Assembly: GCA_036404435.1 (NCBI GenBank) | Contig: DASWZN010000051.1 | Coordinates: 62,001-126,000 of the forward strand | Length of the DNA: 64,000 nt | DNA from: DASWZN01 sp036404435 | GTDB lineage: Bacteria; Acidobacteriota; Terriglobia; Bryobacterales; Bryobacteraceae | Direction of reading: 5' to 3' | Shown here: piece by piece, positions 35,402-44,784 of the stretch | How the letters are laid out: every line of letters begins with the position of its first letter | How positions within the stretch are numbered: position 1 is the first letter of the stretch | Notes under the pieces: generated by a model | Told to the model about the DNA's origin: nothing | The model's database searches: none | What the model saw: only the letters and a program-made list of their open reading frames with translations | Translations under genes and position numbers: made by a program

Positions 35402-36994
35402 CTACTCCACCACGAACGGCCCCGCGCTTTGTCCCAGCGCCGTCAGGAACTCCTCCTTGCGCTTCCCGGCGGCGGCCACGGCGGCGCGGGTGGCGAAGTG
35501 GTAGCAGACCGCTCCCACCAGCGCGTCGAGGCCCAGTATCCCGTAGAACAGGGCGCGGCTCCGCAGAAACCAGGAGGCCACATACGCCAGCCCCACCGGC
35601 GCCACCATCACCGGAAACAGCAGCAGCATGTAGACCTGGAACCGCCCCGCCGACGATCGGCCCCACGAATGTTCCGGATTCACCGGCCGCGGCTGGTAGA
35701 CCGAGCTGACGTTGCCCACGCTCAGGAAGTACAGCGAAAAAATCAGCGTCACCGCGATCGCCTGCGCGACGCTCGAGAGAGAGAGCGGAACACGCAACAC
35801 GGTGCACACCACCAGGATCGACGCAATCTCCAACAGGACGAACGTCAGGCCCGCGAGATTCTTCGCCCGGAGCGCGAGCGAAAACGGTGCCGGCGTGGAG
35901 AAGTAAAGCTGGGCGGCCGAGCGGTCGAAGCCGAACTGGTTCCAAAACGCAACCTCGGCCAACAGGATCATCGCGTAGCCGCTCACCACCACCGGGTAGC
36001 TGAGGCCCATGGGCCCCGAGCGGCCGCCGTGCATGAGCGGCCACCAGATAATCGCGCCGAACGAGAAGCCCATCAGGAAGACCACGCGGAACCGTGGCGC
36101 GCGGGCCAGCGTCTTCAGCTCCTTTTCGACCAGCGCCGCCAGCGGATCGGAAAAGAACGCCGCCGGCCAGTCGTACAGCCGGTCCGTCCAGCGCGAGCTC
36201 CCCGCCGAGCCCGCCGAGCGCGCGGCCGCGACGTCGAAACGCAGGCTGCGCCGGAACTGCAACCGGCCGAAAACGTAAGCGGCGGTGGTCGCGGCGCACA
36301 GGACCGCCAGCGCCAGAAGGGCCTGGCTCCCCAGGGCCAAACGCGCCGCCGCGGCCCACGGCACCAGAACGCTCTGCCGGAGAGCGAACACGCGCCTGAC
36401 AGGGTTGGCGTGGCCGCTCACCGCCAGCAATTGCGGCAGCGCCCCGCAGGTCACCATCGCCAGAACCACAACTTCCCGCACCCGCCGGATCGCGAGCAGC
36501 CGCTCGAGCAGGCTGCGCAGGCCCGCCGAGAGGAACAGGTTGAAAGCGACGAAGAGCAGCAGCGCCGGCGCCGGGAGCCAGCGCGGCACGGCGGGATTCG
36601 CCATCAGGCCGATCAGCATCCCGGCCAGCACCAGCAGCATCTCGAGCGCCGTGGTCAGCCGCAGCAGCAGCTCCACGACGAACAACTCGCCGTCCGAAAT
36701 CGGGTAGAGCAGGATCTTCCTTACGTTCAGCGTGGCCCCGGCATCGGTCGTCAGGATGGGGGCGAGCTGCCAGAAAAGGCACGTCCCCATGAGAATCGCC
36801 GGTACGGCAAACTCGAGATTCGCCTTCGACGCCAGCGCCGTGTAGAGCCCGGCCGCCACGCCCAGCACGGCCCACAGGCCGTACCAGAACAGCCAAAGGA
36901 TGCCCGCCAGAATGCGGCCGCCCGCCGGACGTGCCAGAAGATGCCACATGCATCTCCACTGCGCCCCGAGAATGGCCCGCACACGTGACGACAT
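35402..36994 (-). CDS. ABC transporter permease
   Basis: A 530-residue integral membrane protein with about ten hydrophobic segments, including PALLLFVAFNLFLSAGL, LALGSQALLALAVLCAA and VMVAPVGLAYVASWFL. A signature such as EKELKTLARAPRFRVVFLMG in the middle is typical of large ABC-2-like exporter permeases. It begins 3 bp after the ATPase gene, so the two form one exporter. Substrate unknown. Confidence 0.83.
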   Translation of the reverse strand: MSSRVRAILGAQWRCMWHLLARPAGGRILAGILWLFWYGLWAVLGVAAGLYTALASKANLEFAVPAILMGTCLFWQLAPILTTDAGATLNVRKILLYPISDGELFVVELLLRLTTALEMLLVLAGMLIGLMANPAVPRWLPAPALLLFVAFNLFLSAGLRSLLERLLAIRRVREVVVLAMVTCGALPQLLAVSGHANPVRRVFALRQSVLVPWAAAARLALGSQALLALAVLCAATTAAYVFGRLQFRRSLRFDVAAARSAGSAGSSRWTDRLYDWPAAFFSDPLAALVEKELKTLARAPRFRVVFLMGFSFGAIIWWPLMHGGRSGPMGLSYPVVVSGYAMILLAEVAFWNQFGFDRSAAQLYFSTPAPFSLALRAKNLAGLTFVLLEIASILVVCTVLRVPLSLSSVAQAIAVTLIFSLYFLSVGNVSSVYQPRPVNPEHSWGRSSAGRFQVYMLLLFPVMVAPVGLAYVASWFLRSRALFYGILGLDALVGAVCYHFATRAAVAAAGKRKEEFLTALGQSAGPFVVE

Positions 36995-36997
36995 CGC

Positions 36998-37756
36998 TTA
37001 CAGCCAGTCCAGCTTGTCCGGCATCCGCTCCGCTCCGACCAGACGGACGAACGCGTCCTCGAGTGTCTCCGATCCCTCGCGCAGACCGGCCATAGAGCTT
37101 TCCATGACCAGCCTGCCCTGGTCGATGATCGCCACCCGGTCGCACAGCCGCTCCACCACTTCGAGGACGTGCGAAGTCAGGAAGACCGTGGCGCCATGGC
37201 GTACCTGGTCCGTCAGCAGGTCTTTCATCATGCGCGCGCCCACGGCGTCCACGCCTTCGAACGGCTCATCGAGCAGGAACACCTCCGGCCGGTGAATCAA
37301 GGCCGCGGCCATCGCCAGGCGCTTGCGCATGCCCTTCGAGTACTCGGCGATCAGCTTGCGGCTCTCCGCGTCGAGCTCGAACAGCGTCAGCAGCTCGCGC
37401 GCGCGCCCGGCCGCCACGCCGCGATCGAGGCCGTACATCCGCCCGGCGAATTCGAGGAACTCGCGGCCGGTGAGCCGGTCGAACAGAACCGACTCGTCCG
37501 GCACTACGCCGATGCGCCGCTTGATCTCGAGACCGCGTTCCGGCATCGGCAGCCCCAGGATCTCGATCGCGCCCGAGGTCGGCGGCGCCAGGCCAATCAG
37601 CATCCGTATGGTGGTCGTCTTGCCCGCGCCGTTCGCCCCCAGGAAGCCGAAGAAGCAGCCGCGCGGCACCGCCAGCGTCAGGCCGTCCACCGCCGCCTTG
37701 TCGCCATACACCTTGCGCAACTCGCGTACGGCAATCGCCGGCGTGTCGTCGGGCAT
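36998..37756 (-). CDS. ABC transporter ATP-binding protein
   Basis: A 252-residue ATPase of the ABC-2 drug/antibiotic exporter type. Walker A is GANGAGKTTTIRML, the signature region is EYSKGMRKRLAMAAALI (a Lys at the LSGGQ Gly-Gln end), Walker B with its catalytic Glu is VFLLDEPFEGVD, and the switch His is in VFLTSHVLEVVE. It drives the permease encoded 3 bp downstream. Confidence 0.94.
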   Translation of the reverse strand: MPDDTPAIAVRELRKVYGDKAAVDGLTLAVPRGCFFGFLGANGAGKTTTIRMLIGLAPPTSGAIEILGLPMPERGLEIKRRIGVVPDESVLFDRLTGREFLEFAGRMYGLDRGVAAGRARELLTLFELDAESRKLIAEYSKGMRKRLAMAAALIHRPEVFLLDEPFEGVDAVGARMMKDLLTDQVRHGATVFLTSHVLEVVERLCDRVAIIDQGRLVMESSMAGLREGSETLEDAFVRLVGAERMPDKLDWL

Positions 37757-37842
37757 AAACTCATCTTAGACCGTACCCCCGGCCGCAATGTTATGATGGC
37801 GGCCTGGGGCCCTCGGAACCGGAGGCCCGAAGAGGAGATGGG

Positions 37843-38823
37843 ATGTTTACACGAATGGCACTCGGTATTGCGCTGACTCTCTGGAGCGGAACCACGCTCC
37901 TGGCCGACTTCAGCTACCAATCGACCTCCAAGATCACCGGCGGCATGGCGGCCAGCGCGATGAAGGTGGCCGGCGCTCTTTCGAAGCAGGCCCGCGAGCC
38001 GATTCAGGCCACGGTGCTGGTCAAGGGCGACCGGATGGCAACGGTCAGCGCTCATGCGGCGCATATCATTGACCTGAAGAACGAGACCATGACCCAAATC
38101 AACTTCGATAAGAGGACCTACTCCGTGGTCACGTTCGCGCAGCTTGCCGACATGATGAAGCGGATGGACGAGCAGATGAAGGGCGAGAAGGGCAAGCCCG
38201 TCCAGAACCTTACCGTCAAGGCCTCGCTCAACCAGACCGGCAAGACCCGCTCGCTCGCGGGCGCCGATACGCACGAGGCCATCGTGAAGATCGAGATGAT
38301 CGGCACGGACGAAAAGACCGGCGAGCCGGTCACCGCCATGGTGGTCACCACCGATCTGTGGCTGGCCCCGAAGGTGCCCGGTTACGAGGAACTCCGCGAT
38401 TTCCACCGCCGCATGGCCGAGAAGCTGACCTGGGCGCCCAACATGGGAATGATGTCGCAGCCCGGCATGGCCAAAGGCATGGCGGAGATGGTCAAAGAAA
38501 TGTCGAAGATGGACGGCACGCCGATCTACCAGTTCATGGTCATGGGCGGCCCGGGGAGCGACCAGGTTGCGGCCAACCACGACCCGACGGCGCAGCCGAC
38601 TCCGGAACCCAAGGGCGGCCTGTTGGCCCGCCTGGCCGCGGCCAGGATGGCGCAGGACCAACAGGGCTCCGGATCGCAAGGCCAGCCCGGCGCCGGCACC
38701 ATGATGGAAATGGTCACCGAGCTGAGCGGCTTCTCCACCGACTCCGTCGACCCCTCGAAGTTCGAGGTGCCCGCCGGCTTCCAGCAAGTCGAGTACAACG
38801 AGCCGGGAGCCCGCCGCCGCTAG
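37843..38823 (+). CDS. Secreted protein, unknown (Met-rich)
   Basis: A 326-residue protein with a signal peptide (MALGIALTLWSGTTLLA). The first ~170 residues are beta-rich (YQSTSKITGGMAASAMKV, VKGDRMATVSAHAAHIIDL, YSVVTFAQLADMMKRMDEQM) and end in TTDLWLAPKVPGYEELRDF; a Met-rich helical part and a Gln/Gly-rich linker follow. The pattern recalls DUF4412-like proteins. It has no partner in an operon. Confidence 0.7.
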   Translation: MFTRMALGIALTLWSGTTLLADFSYQSTSKITGGMAASAMKVAGALSKQAREPIQATVLVKGDRMATVSAHAAHIIDLKNETMTQINFDKRTYSVVTFAQLADMMKRMDEQMKGEKGKPVQNLTVKASLNQTGKTRSLAGADTHEAIVKIEMIGTDEKTGEPVTAMVVTTDLWLAPKVPGYEELRDFHRRMAEKLTWAPNMGMMSQPGMAKGMAEMVKEMSKMDGTPIYQFMVMGGPGSDQVAANHDPTAQPTPEPKGGLLARLAAARMAQDQQGSGSQGQPGAGTMMEMVTELSGFSTDSVDPSKFEVPAGFQQVEYNEPGARRR

Positions 38824-38907
38824 AGCCCAAAATAGCCTTCCACGTTTTCCGCCTCGCGGCAGTATCTATTAGTGTGTGCCCGCGGGCAGACTCTGAGGAT
38901 CGACTCC

Positions 38908-39468
38908 ATGCTGGCAGCCAGTGAGGGCACCCCGGAACCGGCCGGCCTTCTCCGCGATGCCAAAGCGGGCGACCGGGCCGCGTTCGAGCAGGTCGTGCTT
39001 CGCCACGAACGCCGCGTGCTGCTCACCGCGCTCCGCCTGCTCGGCCGCTGGGAAGACGCCCAGGATGCCGCGCAGGAGGTCTTCGTCCGGCTGCATCGGT
39101 ACCTGGGCCGCTTCGACGATGCGCTCGATCTGGCGCCCTGGCTCTACCGCATGACCGTCAACGTCTGCCGGGACATCGGCCGGAAGCGGACGGCGCACGA
39201 CGATCTCGATCCCAATGTGGCGGATCCGGCCTGGAGCCCGGAGCGCTCCGCCCGTTCGGCGGAAGAGCGCCGCATCCTCCAGGCCGCGTTGCGCAGGCTC
39301 CCCGAGAAGGAGCGTGCGGCCCTGGTATTGCGCGATCTCGAAGGCCTGCCGACGCGCGAAGTGGCGCGCATCCTCGGATCGTCCGAGGCCACCGTGCGCT
39401 CCCAGGTGAGCAGCGCGCGGTTGAGGATTCTGAAGCTCACGGAACGCTTCCGGAGGGAACGAACATGA
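38908..39468 (+). CDS. ECF-family RNA polymerase sigma factor
   Basis: A 186-residue sigma-70-like factor. Region 2 is AFEQVVLRHERRVLLTALRL followed by GRWEDAQDAAQEVFVRLHRYL; region 4 is LRRLPEKERAALVLRDLEGL then PTREVARILGSSEATVRSQV. ATG 38908 has GAGG upstream; a GTG at 38872 would add 12 residues. It overlaps the anti-sigma gene by 4 bp, so the two are made together. Confidence 0.93.
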   Translation: MLAASEGTPEPAGLLRDAKAGDRAAFEQVVLRHERRVLLTALRLLGRWEDAQDAAQEVFVRLHRYLGRFDDALDLAPWLYRMTVNVCRDIGRKRTAHDDLDPNVADPAWSPERSARSAEERRILQAALRRLPEKERAALVLRDLEGLPTREVARILGSSEATVRSQVSSARLRILKLTERFRRERT

Positions 39469-39980
39469 GTTGCGACGCGTTTGAAAAACTCATCGCGCTC
39501 GATGCCGGGGGCGACCTCGCGCCGGCCGAAGCGGCGCGGGTCGAGGCGCATATCGAGACCTGCGCTTCGTGCCGCGAGCTGGCCCGGAGCCTCCAGGAGT
39601 CGCACGCCGCTCTGAAGGCGCTTTCGGACACCGCTCTCGACGAGAACGCACTGGCCCCCTGGCGCCGCGGCTTACTGGGACGCATTGAAACCGAACCGCA
39701 CCGGCGCGTCTTCGCGTGGCGCTGGGCCTGGGCCGCGGCGGCGGCGATGGCTCTTCTGGCGCTCCTGGCCGTTCCTCGTCACGCACCGCCTACGCCGGCG
39801 CCGCTCGCACGTCTGACGCCGCCATCCATCGCGGCGGCGCCGCCGCTTCCCGCGCCCGTCCACCGGCGCCCGCGCCACCGCCGCGCACCCGCGCCAGCGC
39901 CCGAAACGCTGCTCGTGAAGCTCGAAACGCCCGACCCGAACGTGGTGATTTACTGGATTGTCGAAGGGAAAGGAAACTGA
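39465..39980 (+). CDS. Zinc-finger anti-sigma factor, membrane-anchored
   Basis: A 171-residue protein. The N-terminal zinc-binding anti-sigma motif is readable (HIETCASCRELARSL with an upstream Cys in MSCDAFEKLI). A membrane helix follows at about residues 84-104 (WAWAAAAAMALLALLAVP), and the outer part is Pro/Arg-rich. It should hold the preceding sigma factor inactive at the membrane. It is followed 1 bp later by the secreted protein gene. Confidence 0.9.
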   Translation: MSCDAFEKLIALDAGGDLAPAEAARVEAHIETCASCRELARSLQESHAALKALSDTALDENALAPWRRGLLGRIETEPHRRVFAWRWAWAAAAAMALLALLAVPRHAPPTPAPLARLTPPSIAAAPPLPAPVHRRPRHRRAPAPAPETLLVKLETPDPNVVIYWIVEGKGN

Positions 39981-39981
39981 A

Positions 39982-40674
39982 ATGAAGAGAGCACTCGTAG
40001 TCCTCGCAGCGCTTTTCGCCGCCGGCGCCTGGGCGCAGCAGGCGCCCGTCAGGATCTTCACCGTCAAAGCGGCCAACGCCGAGCGCATCCAACGCGTTGT
40101 CAAGACGGTGGTCGCAGACTCAGGGTTTGTGGCGCTCGACTCTGCCTCGTCCACCCTTGTGGTCGAAGCAAGCCCCGTTTTGCTGGCGGCCGTCGAGCAG
40201 GTGGTAAAGGAACTCGACGCGGCGTCCACCTCGGCCAAGAACGTCGAGCTGACCTTCTACATCCTCGAGGCGACCAAAGAACCGGCTGCGGACGCCGCGC
40301 CGCTCCCGGCCGAGCTGCAACCCGCCATCGCCCAGCTCAAGAGCGTCTTCGCCTACCGGGGCTTCCGGTTGCTCGACACGGCTTTGATTCGCAGCCGCAG
40401 CGGGGAATCGGCCGATGCGTCCGGCCAAGCCCAGGTGGAGGGCGGCACCTCGGGCTATAATCTACACCTGCAGCCATCCGTGGCTTCCGAGACCGCCCCC
40501 GCCACGATCCGCATCGACAACCTGCACTTCCAGCAATGGATGAAGGGCACCAACGTCGGATTCAGCGCCAACGTGGATCTCAAGGAAGGCCAGCGCGCTG
40601 TCATCGGCAAGACCAGCATGGAAGGCAGCCGCTCTGCCTTCATCCTGGTGGCGAGCGGTAGAATCGTCGAGTGA
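39982..40674 (+). CDS. Secreted protein with secretin N-domain-like fold
   Basis: A 230-residue protein with a signal peptide (MKRALVVLAALFAAGAWAQ). The next ~80 residues (VRIFTVKAANAERIQRVVKT ... DSASSTLVVEASPVLLAAVEQVVKELD) match the pattern of secretin N-domains (NolW-like), which pack against one another in outer-membrane secretins. There is no secretin barrel domain. It is the third gene of the sigma/anti-sigma operon, so it may be a target or partner of that system. Confidence 0.7.
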   Translation: MKRALVVLAALFAAGAWAQQAPVRIFTVKAANAERIQRVVKTVVADSGFVALDSASSTLVVEASPVLLAAVEQVVKELDAASTSAKNVELTFYILEATKEPAADAAPLPAELQPAIAQLKSVFAYRGFRLLDTALIRSRSGESADASGQAQVEGGTSGYNLHLQPSVASETAPATIRIDNLHFQQWMKGTNVGFSANVDLKEGQRAVIGKTSMEGSRSAFILVASGRIVE

Positions 40675-42377
40675 TGCTGCTCGTCGCCGCCGCGCTTCTG
40701 TTTGCTCAGCAGGCCGGCCAACTGTCAACGGTCGAGGGCAGGGTCGTAGACGCCTCTACCGAGTTGCCGATCGCCGGCGCCCGCGTGATCGCTACACGCT
40801 TCGATAAGCAGCCGTTCTTCCCGTCTCTGTTCGACACCCAGCCTTCCGGTGACGAGCAGGACCCAAAGGCGGACGCCGTGGCGGTGCTCACGTCCAGCGA
40901 CGGGCGATTCCGCCTCCGCTTCGAGGGCGCGGTCAATGTCGTTCTGTTCGTCGACGCGCCGGGCTACGTCAAGCCGCAGATGATCATCGGTCCGGACAAC
41001 GTCTTCGAGGTGAAACCGGACGCGCCCAAGACGGACGTCGTTTTCAAACTGGCGCGCGAGTCGGCCCTCACCGGCCGCGTCATGGACGCGGACACCAGGG
41101 AGCCGCTGGCCGATTTCCAGGTGAGGGCCCTCCGCTACGAGCGCGGGGGCTCCCGGCGGTCTCTCGTGCCGGCGGGCGGCGCCGATACCGGCAAGGACGG
41201 CCGGTTCAGCCTCGATCGCATCGCGCCGGGCGACTATCTACTCGATGTCCACCCGCCGGACGCCGACCGGCTCCGGACACCCCAGCCCGTTGAGGATTTC
41301 CGCCACGCCGTGCAAAAGGGCTACGTGCCGTCCTGGTATCCGGGCGTCGACCGCGTCGAAGAGGCCCTGCCCGTACACGTGGCGCCGGGAGCCGGCATCG
41401 ACGCCGGCGAGATCCGGCTCTCGAAGAAGAGAATCGCATCGATCCGCGGGCGCGTGCTCGGTGACGAGGCGGCCAAGGCCGATGCGTTTCTCTCCCTGAC
41501 CGCGGTCACCAAGCCGATCCACGGGGGCGGGGAGTTTCGCGGCGTTGCACAGGGCAATCTTCAGATCGGATCCGAATTCGAGTTCGCCAATCTGTCGCCG
41601 GGCGCCTACTACCTGAGCGCTCAATCCGGCTTCGAGAAGACGGAGGCGAAGTACGCGGTGATGACGCTCGAAATCGGCGAAGAGAACCAGGATGGCCTGG
41701 ACCTGTACCTCACCAAAGGCCTGGCCGTCACCGGCCGGGTGCGCATCGAAGGACGCGAGGACGACCCCGACAAGCCTGCCTTGCCCAAGGACGACGTGCA
41801 GGTGCGCCTCGATCCGCTGATCGGATTCGGGACCGACCACGATCCCGCCCCGGCGCCCGTCGCAAGCAGGTATGGCGCGTTCGCCTTCGAGGGCGTGATC
41901 CCGTCCCGATATCACCTGCGAATCGTTGCACCGCCAGAGGGATACGCCGTTTCCGAGGTGCGCTACAACGGCACGCTCTGCGAACACGGCATCGTCGCCG
42001 TCGAAGCCGGCGCGGACGGGCAGCGGCTGGAAATCCAGCTCGCGCCCGCCAGCTCCGCGGTGCTGGCCGCCCTGACCGACGGCGACCAGCCGGCTGCGGG
42101 AGCGACCCTCCTACTCGTCCCGGCAGGTGTGACCGACGAAGCGTTGCGATACGGCTCCGGCATCTTGCGGCAGACCGTGGCCGGCAAGGACGGCCGCGCC
42201 ACCATCTCCGCCCTGCTGCCAGGCGCCTACCGCGTGACGGCCTACCCGCAAGGCGCGTCCTGGGCCGACGATCCGAATCTGTTTCAGCGCCTGTCTGCCG
42301 GCGAAGAGGTGCAGCTTGCCGGAAAGCAGACCGCGTCGGTCGCGGTCCGCGCGCAGGTGGCCGCCGGCGAGCGGTAG
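40674..42377 (+). CDS. Secreted carboxypeptidase-regulatory-like domain protein
   Basis: A 567-residue protein with a signal peptide (MLLVAAALLFAQQA) and several CarboxypepD_reg-like Ig folds: VEGRVVDASTELPIAGARVIA, ALTGRVMDADTREPLADFQV, SIRGRVLGDEAAKADAFLSL and VTGRVRIEGR. The start (ATG 40674) overlaps the previous stop (TGATG); a GTG 3 bp upstream is an alternative. These repeats are abundant in Acidobacteria on surface and TonB-type proteins. There is no catalytic domain. Confidence 0.83.
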   Translation: MLLVAAALLFAQQAGQLSTVEGRVVDASTELPIAGARVIATRFDKQPFFPSLFDTQPSGDEQDPKADAVAVLTSSDGRFRLRFEGAVNVVLFVDAPGYVKPQMIIGPDNVFEVKPDAPKTDVVFKLARESALTGRVMDADTREPLADFQVRALRYERGGSRRSLVPAGGADTGKDGRFSLDRIAPGDYLLDVHPPDADRLRTPQPVEDFRHAVQKGYVPSWYPGVDRVEEALPVHVAPGAGIDAGEIRLSKKRIASIRGRVLGDEAAKADAFLSLTAVTKPIHGGGEFRGVAQGNLQIGSEFEFANLSPGAYYLSAQSGFEKTEAKYAVMTLEIGEENQDGLDLYLTKGLAVTGRVRIEGREDDPDKPALPKDDVQVRLDPLIGFGTDHDPAPAPVASRYGAFAFEGVIPSRYHLRIVAPPEGYAVSEVRYNGTLCEHGIVAVEAGADGQRLEIQLAPASSAVLAALTDGDQPAAGATLLLVPAGVTDEALRYGSGILRQTVAGKDGRATISALLPGAYRVTAYPQGASWADDPNLFQRLSAGEEVQLAGKQTASVAVRAQVAAGER

Positions 42378-42530
42378 CAGTGCTCGTCGCTCGTCGAGCC
42401 ACTCGGGCTCTCCCCGCTGCGCACCGTGATCCATTCCGCGCGCGAAGCGGCACAACTCGCGCTTCGGATCGACGGGCAACGAGCAACGAGCGACGAGCGG
42501 CCGCCGCAGGCGGCCCTGCTATACTCGTCT
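42378..42530. repeat. Host palindromic repeat, copy A (intact)
   Basis: An inverted-repeat element upstream of argS. The left arm contains GCTCGTCGCTCGTCGAGCCA and then CTCGGGCT; the right arm reads GGATCGACGGGCAACGAGCA then ACGAGCGACGAGC and ends with the small palindrome GCCGCC-GCA-GGCGGC. A second copy after the aconitase gene has the same layout but is interrupted by the 13.5-kb element. No coding sequence. Confidence 0.8.
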
Positions 42531-42537
42531 TCTACCC

Positions 42538-44478
42538 GTGTTCCATCGATTCGAAACACTCCTTCTGGATAGCGTGTCGCGGCATGTCCGCGAGAGGTAC
42601 GGTGTCGACGCCGCGATCGCGGTCGAGCAGCCGAAAGAGCCGCGCTTCGGCGACCTGGCCCTGCCCGTGGCGTTCCATCTGGCGCGCCAGTTGCGCCAGC
42701 CGCCCCGGGCCATCGGCAGCGAGATTGCCGCGGGCCTGGGCTCGATTCCCGGCGTCGCCTCGCTCGAAGTCGCCGGCAACGGCTACATCAACGTGCGGCT
42801 CGACCGCGGCGCTTACGGCGAATCGCTGCTCGCGCCGGCCGGCGAACCGCCCCAAACGGCCGAGAAGATCATCGTCGAGCACACCAACATCAATCCCAAC
42901 AAGGCCGCGCACATCGGGCACCTGCGGAACGCCGTGCTCGGCGACACCTTCGTCCGCATGTTGCGCGCGCGCGGCCGCCGGGTCGAGGTGCAGAACTACA
43001 TCGACAACACCGGCGTCCAGGTCGCGGACGTGGTCGCGGGTTTTCATTTCCTGGAACGCAAGACCGCCGCCGAGGTTGAAAAGCTGATCCTCACCGAGCG
43101 CTTCGACTATCTCTGCTGGGACCTCTACGCGCGCGTGGGCGCACATTATCGCGACAACCCGGAGGCGCTGGCCTGGCGCGCCGAGACGCTGCATGCCATC
43201 GAAGCCGGCCAGGGCGAGATCCACACTCTCGCGGCGCTCGTCTCGGAAGCGATCGTCCGTTGCCATCTGACCACCATGTGGCGGCTGGGCATCGTCTACG
43301 ACGTGCTGCCGCGCGAGAGCGAGATCCTGCATCTGAAGTTCTGGGAGACGGCCTTCGACCTGCTCAAGCAGCGCCAGGCAATTTACCTCGAGACCGAGGG
43401 CAAGAACGCCGGCTGCTGGGTGATGCCGGCGGCCGCGTTTTCGGGCGATGCTGCCAGCGAGGACAACAAAGTCATCGTGCGCTCGAACGGCACCGTTACC
43501 TACGTCGGCAAGGACATCGCCTACCAGCTTTGGAAATTCGGCCTGCTCGGCAAGGACTTCTTCTACCGCCCCTGGCAGGAGTACGGCGGCCACGTGGTCT
43601 GGGTCTCGACCGCCGAGCAGCAGCCGCCGGGCGGCCCGTCCTTCGGGCACGGCACGCGCGTCTACAACGTGATCGATTCGCGCCAGAGCTACCTGCAGGA
43701 CGTCGTGGTAGCCGGCTTGCGGCAGCTCGGCTTCGCGGAGGAGGCCGGCCGCTCGGTGCATTTCTCCTACGAGATGGTGGCGCTCTCGCCACGAAGCTGC
43801 GCCGAGCTGGGAATCGACCTTTCCGAAGAGGACCGCCGCCGCCCCTACGTCGAAATGTCCGGCCGCAAGGGGCTCGGCGTGAAGGCCGACGACCTCATCG
43901 ACAAGCTGATCGAGGAGGCGCTGGCCGAGGTCGCATCGAGGCATGCCGAAGCCGCACCCGACGAGCGGCGGCGCATCGCGACGCAACTCGCCGTGGGCGC
44001 GCTGCGCTATTTCCTGCTGAAGTACACGCGCAATACCGTCATCGCGTTCGATTTTCAGGAAGCGCTCAGCTTCGAGGGCGAGACCGGCCCGTACGTGCAA
44101 TACGCGGCCGTGCGCGCCCGCAACATCTGGCGCAAGCTCGAAGAGCGCGGCGAAGCGCTGCCCGATTTCGCGCGCGAGCTATCGGCCGAGGCTTTCGCAC
44201 GCCAACTCGCCGGCGAGGACTTCTGGCAGCTCGCGCTGGCGGCCTCGAAGGCCGATTGGACCATCGAACGCGCCGCCGCCGCCGGCGAACCCGCGCACGT
44301 GGCCCGCTACGCCTTCCAGCTCGCCCAGGCCTTCAACAACTTCTACCACGCCTACCCGGTGATCACCGAAGAGAACCGCGAGCGCAAAGTGTTCCTGCTG
44401 TGGCTGACCGGCTACGTCCGCGCCCAGCTCGAGCGCACGCTGGCGGTGTTGGGAATCGAAGTGCCGGAGTACATGTAG
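42538..44478 (+). CDS. argS: Arginyl-tRNA synthetase
   Basis: A 646-residue class I synthetase that charges tRNA-Arg. The N-terminal additional domain leads into the HIGH motif in HTNINPNKAAHIGHLRNAVLGD-like sequence. The family region FHFLERK, the KMSK-loop equivalent MSGRKGLGVKADDLIDKL, and the C-terminal anticodon-binding domain (RYAFQLAQAFNNFYHAYPV) are present. GTG 42538 is the first start that keeps the conserved N-terminus. A host repeat lies just upstream. Confidence 0.94.
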   Translation: MFHRFETLLLDSVSRHVRERYGVDAAIAVEQPKEPRFGDLALPVAFHLARQLRQPPRAIGSEIAAGLGSIPGVASLEVAGNGYINVRLDRGAYGESLLAPAGEPPQTAEKIIVEHTNINPNKAAHIGHLRNAVLGDTFVRMLRARGRRVEVQNYIDNTGVQVADVVAGFHFLERKTAAEVEKLILTERFDYLCWDLYARVGAHYRDNPEALAWRAETLHAIEAGQGEIHTLAALVSEAIVRCHLTTMWRLGIVYDVLPRESEILHLKFWETAFDLLKQRQAIYLETEGKNAGCWVMPAAAFSGDAASEDNKVIVRSNGTVTYVGKDIAYQLWKFGLLGKDFFYRPWQEYGGHVVWVSTAEQQPPGGPSFGHGTRVYNVIDSRQSYLQDVVVAGLRQLGFAEEAGRSVHFSYEMVALSPRSCAELGIDLSEEDRRRPYVEMSGRKGLGVKADDLIDKLIEEALAEVASRHAEAAPDERRRIATQLAVGALRYFLLKYTRNTVIAFDFQEALSFEGETGPYVQYAAVRARNIWRKLEERGEALPDFARELSAEAFARQLAGEDFWQLALAASKADWTIERAAAAGEPAHVARYAFQLAQAFNNFYHAYPVITEENRERKVFLLWLTGYVRAQLERTLAVLGIEVPEYM

Positions 44479-44507
44479 CGGCGGCCGGGGGCATTTTTGG
44501 GGGACTC

Positions 44508-44748
44508 GTGCAGAGTGACACTGAGCCGGTCTTAGCCAGGACGCTTCGGGCCACTCCCGAGGCGCTGGTTGTGGTCTTGGAAAGTGGGTTCGTATCGATT
44601 CCCCGGGGACAAATGTTCCGAGCGGCTCGCCCACGCATCGCCCACAGAACGGCTTCGAGCGGAACTCTCGCCTTCCGGTTATGGCATTCACTGGCCGCTG
44701 ATAGACGAAGACCTGGCGGCCGGCCCACTGCTTCGAGCAGTTAGCTGA
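44508..44748 (+). pseudogene. Frameshifted DUF2442 gene
   Basis: Two frames join into one DUF2442-like protein. From GTG 44508 the first frame reads ATPEALVVVLESGFVSIPRG. After the CCCCGGGG run near 44600 the match continues one frame over: SERLAHASPTERLRAELSPS, then GYGIHWPLIDEDLAAGPLLR, stop at 44748. GYGIHWPxIDED is diagnostic of the family. DUF2442 proteins are often paired with DUF4160, which is absent here. A real frameshift in a homopolymer or a sequencing error would both explain it. Confidence 0.75.
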
Positions 44749-44784
44749 GTGCGCCCGATCTCGCAGCCACCGGCCGTGCAGGAC

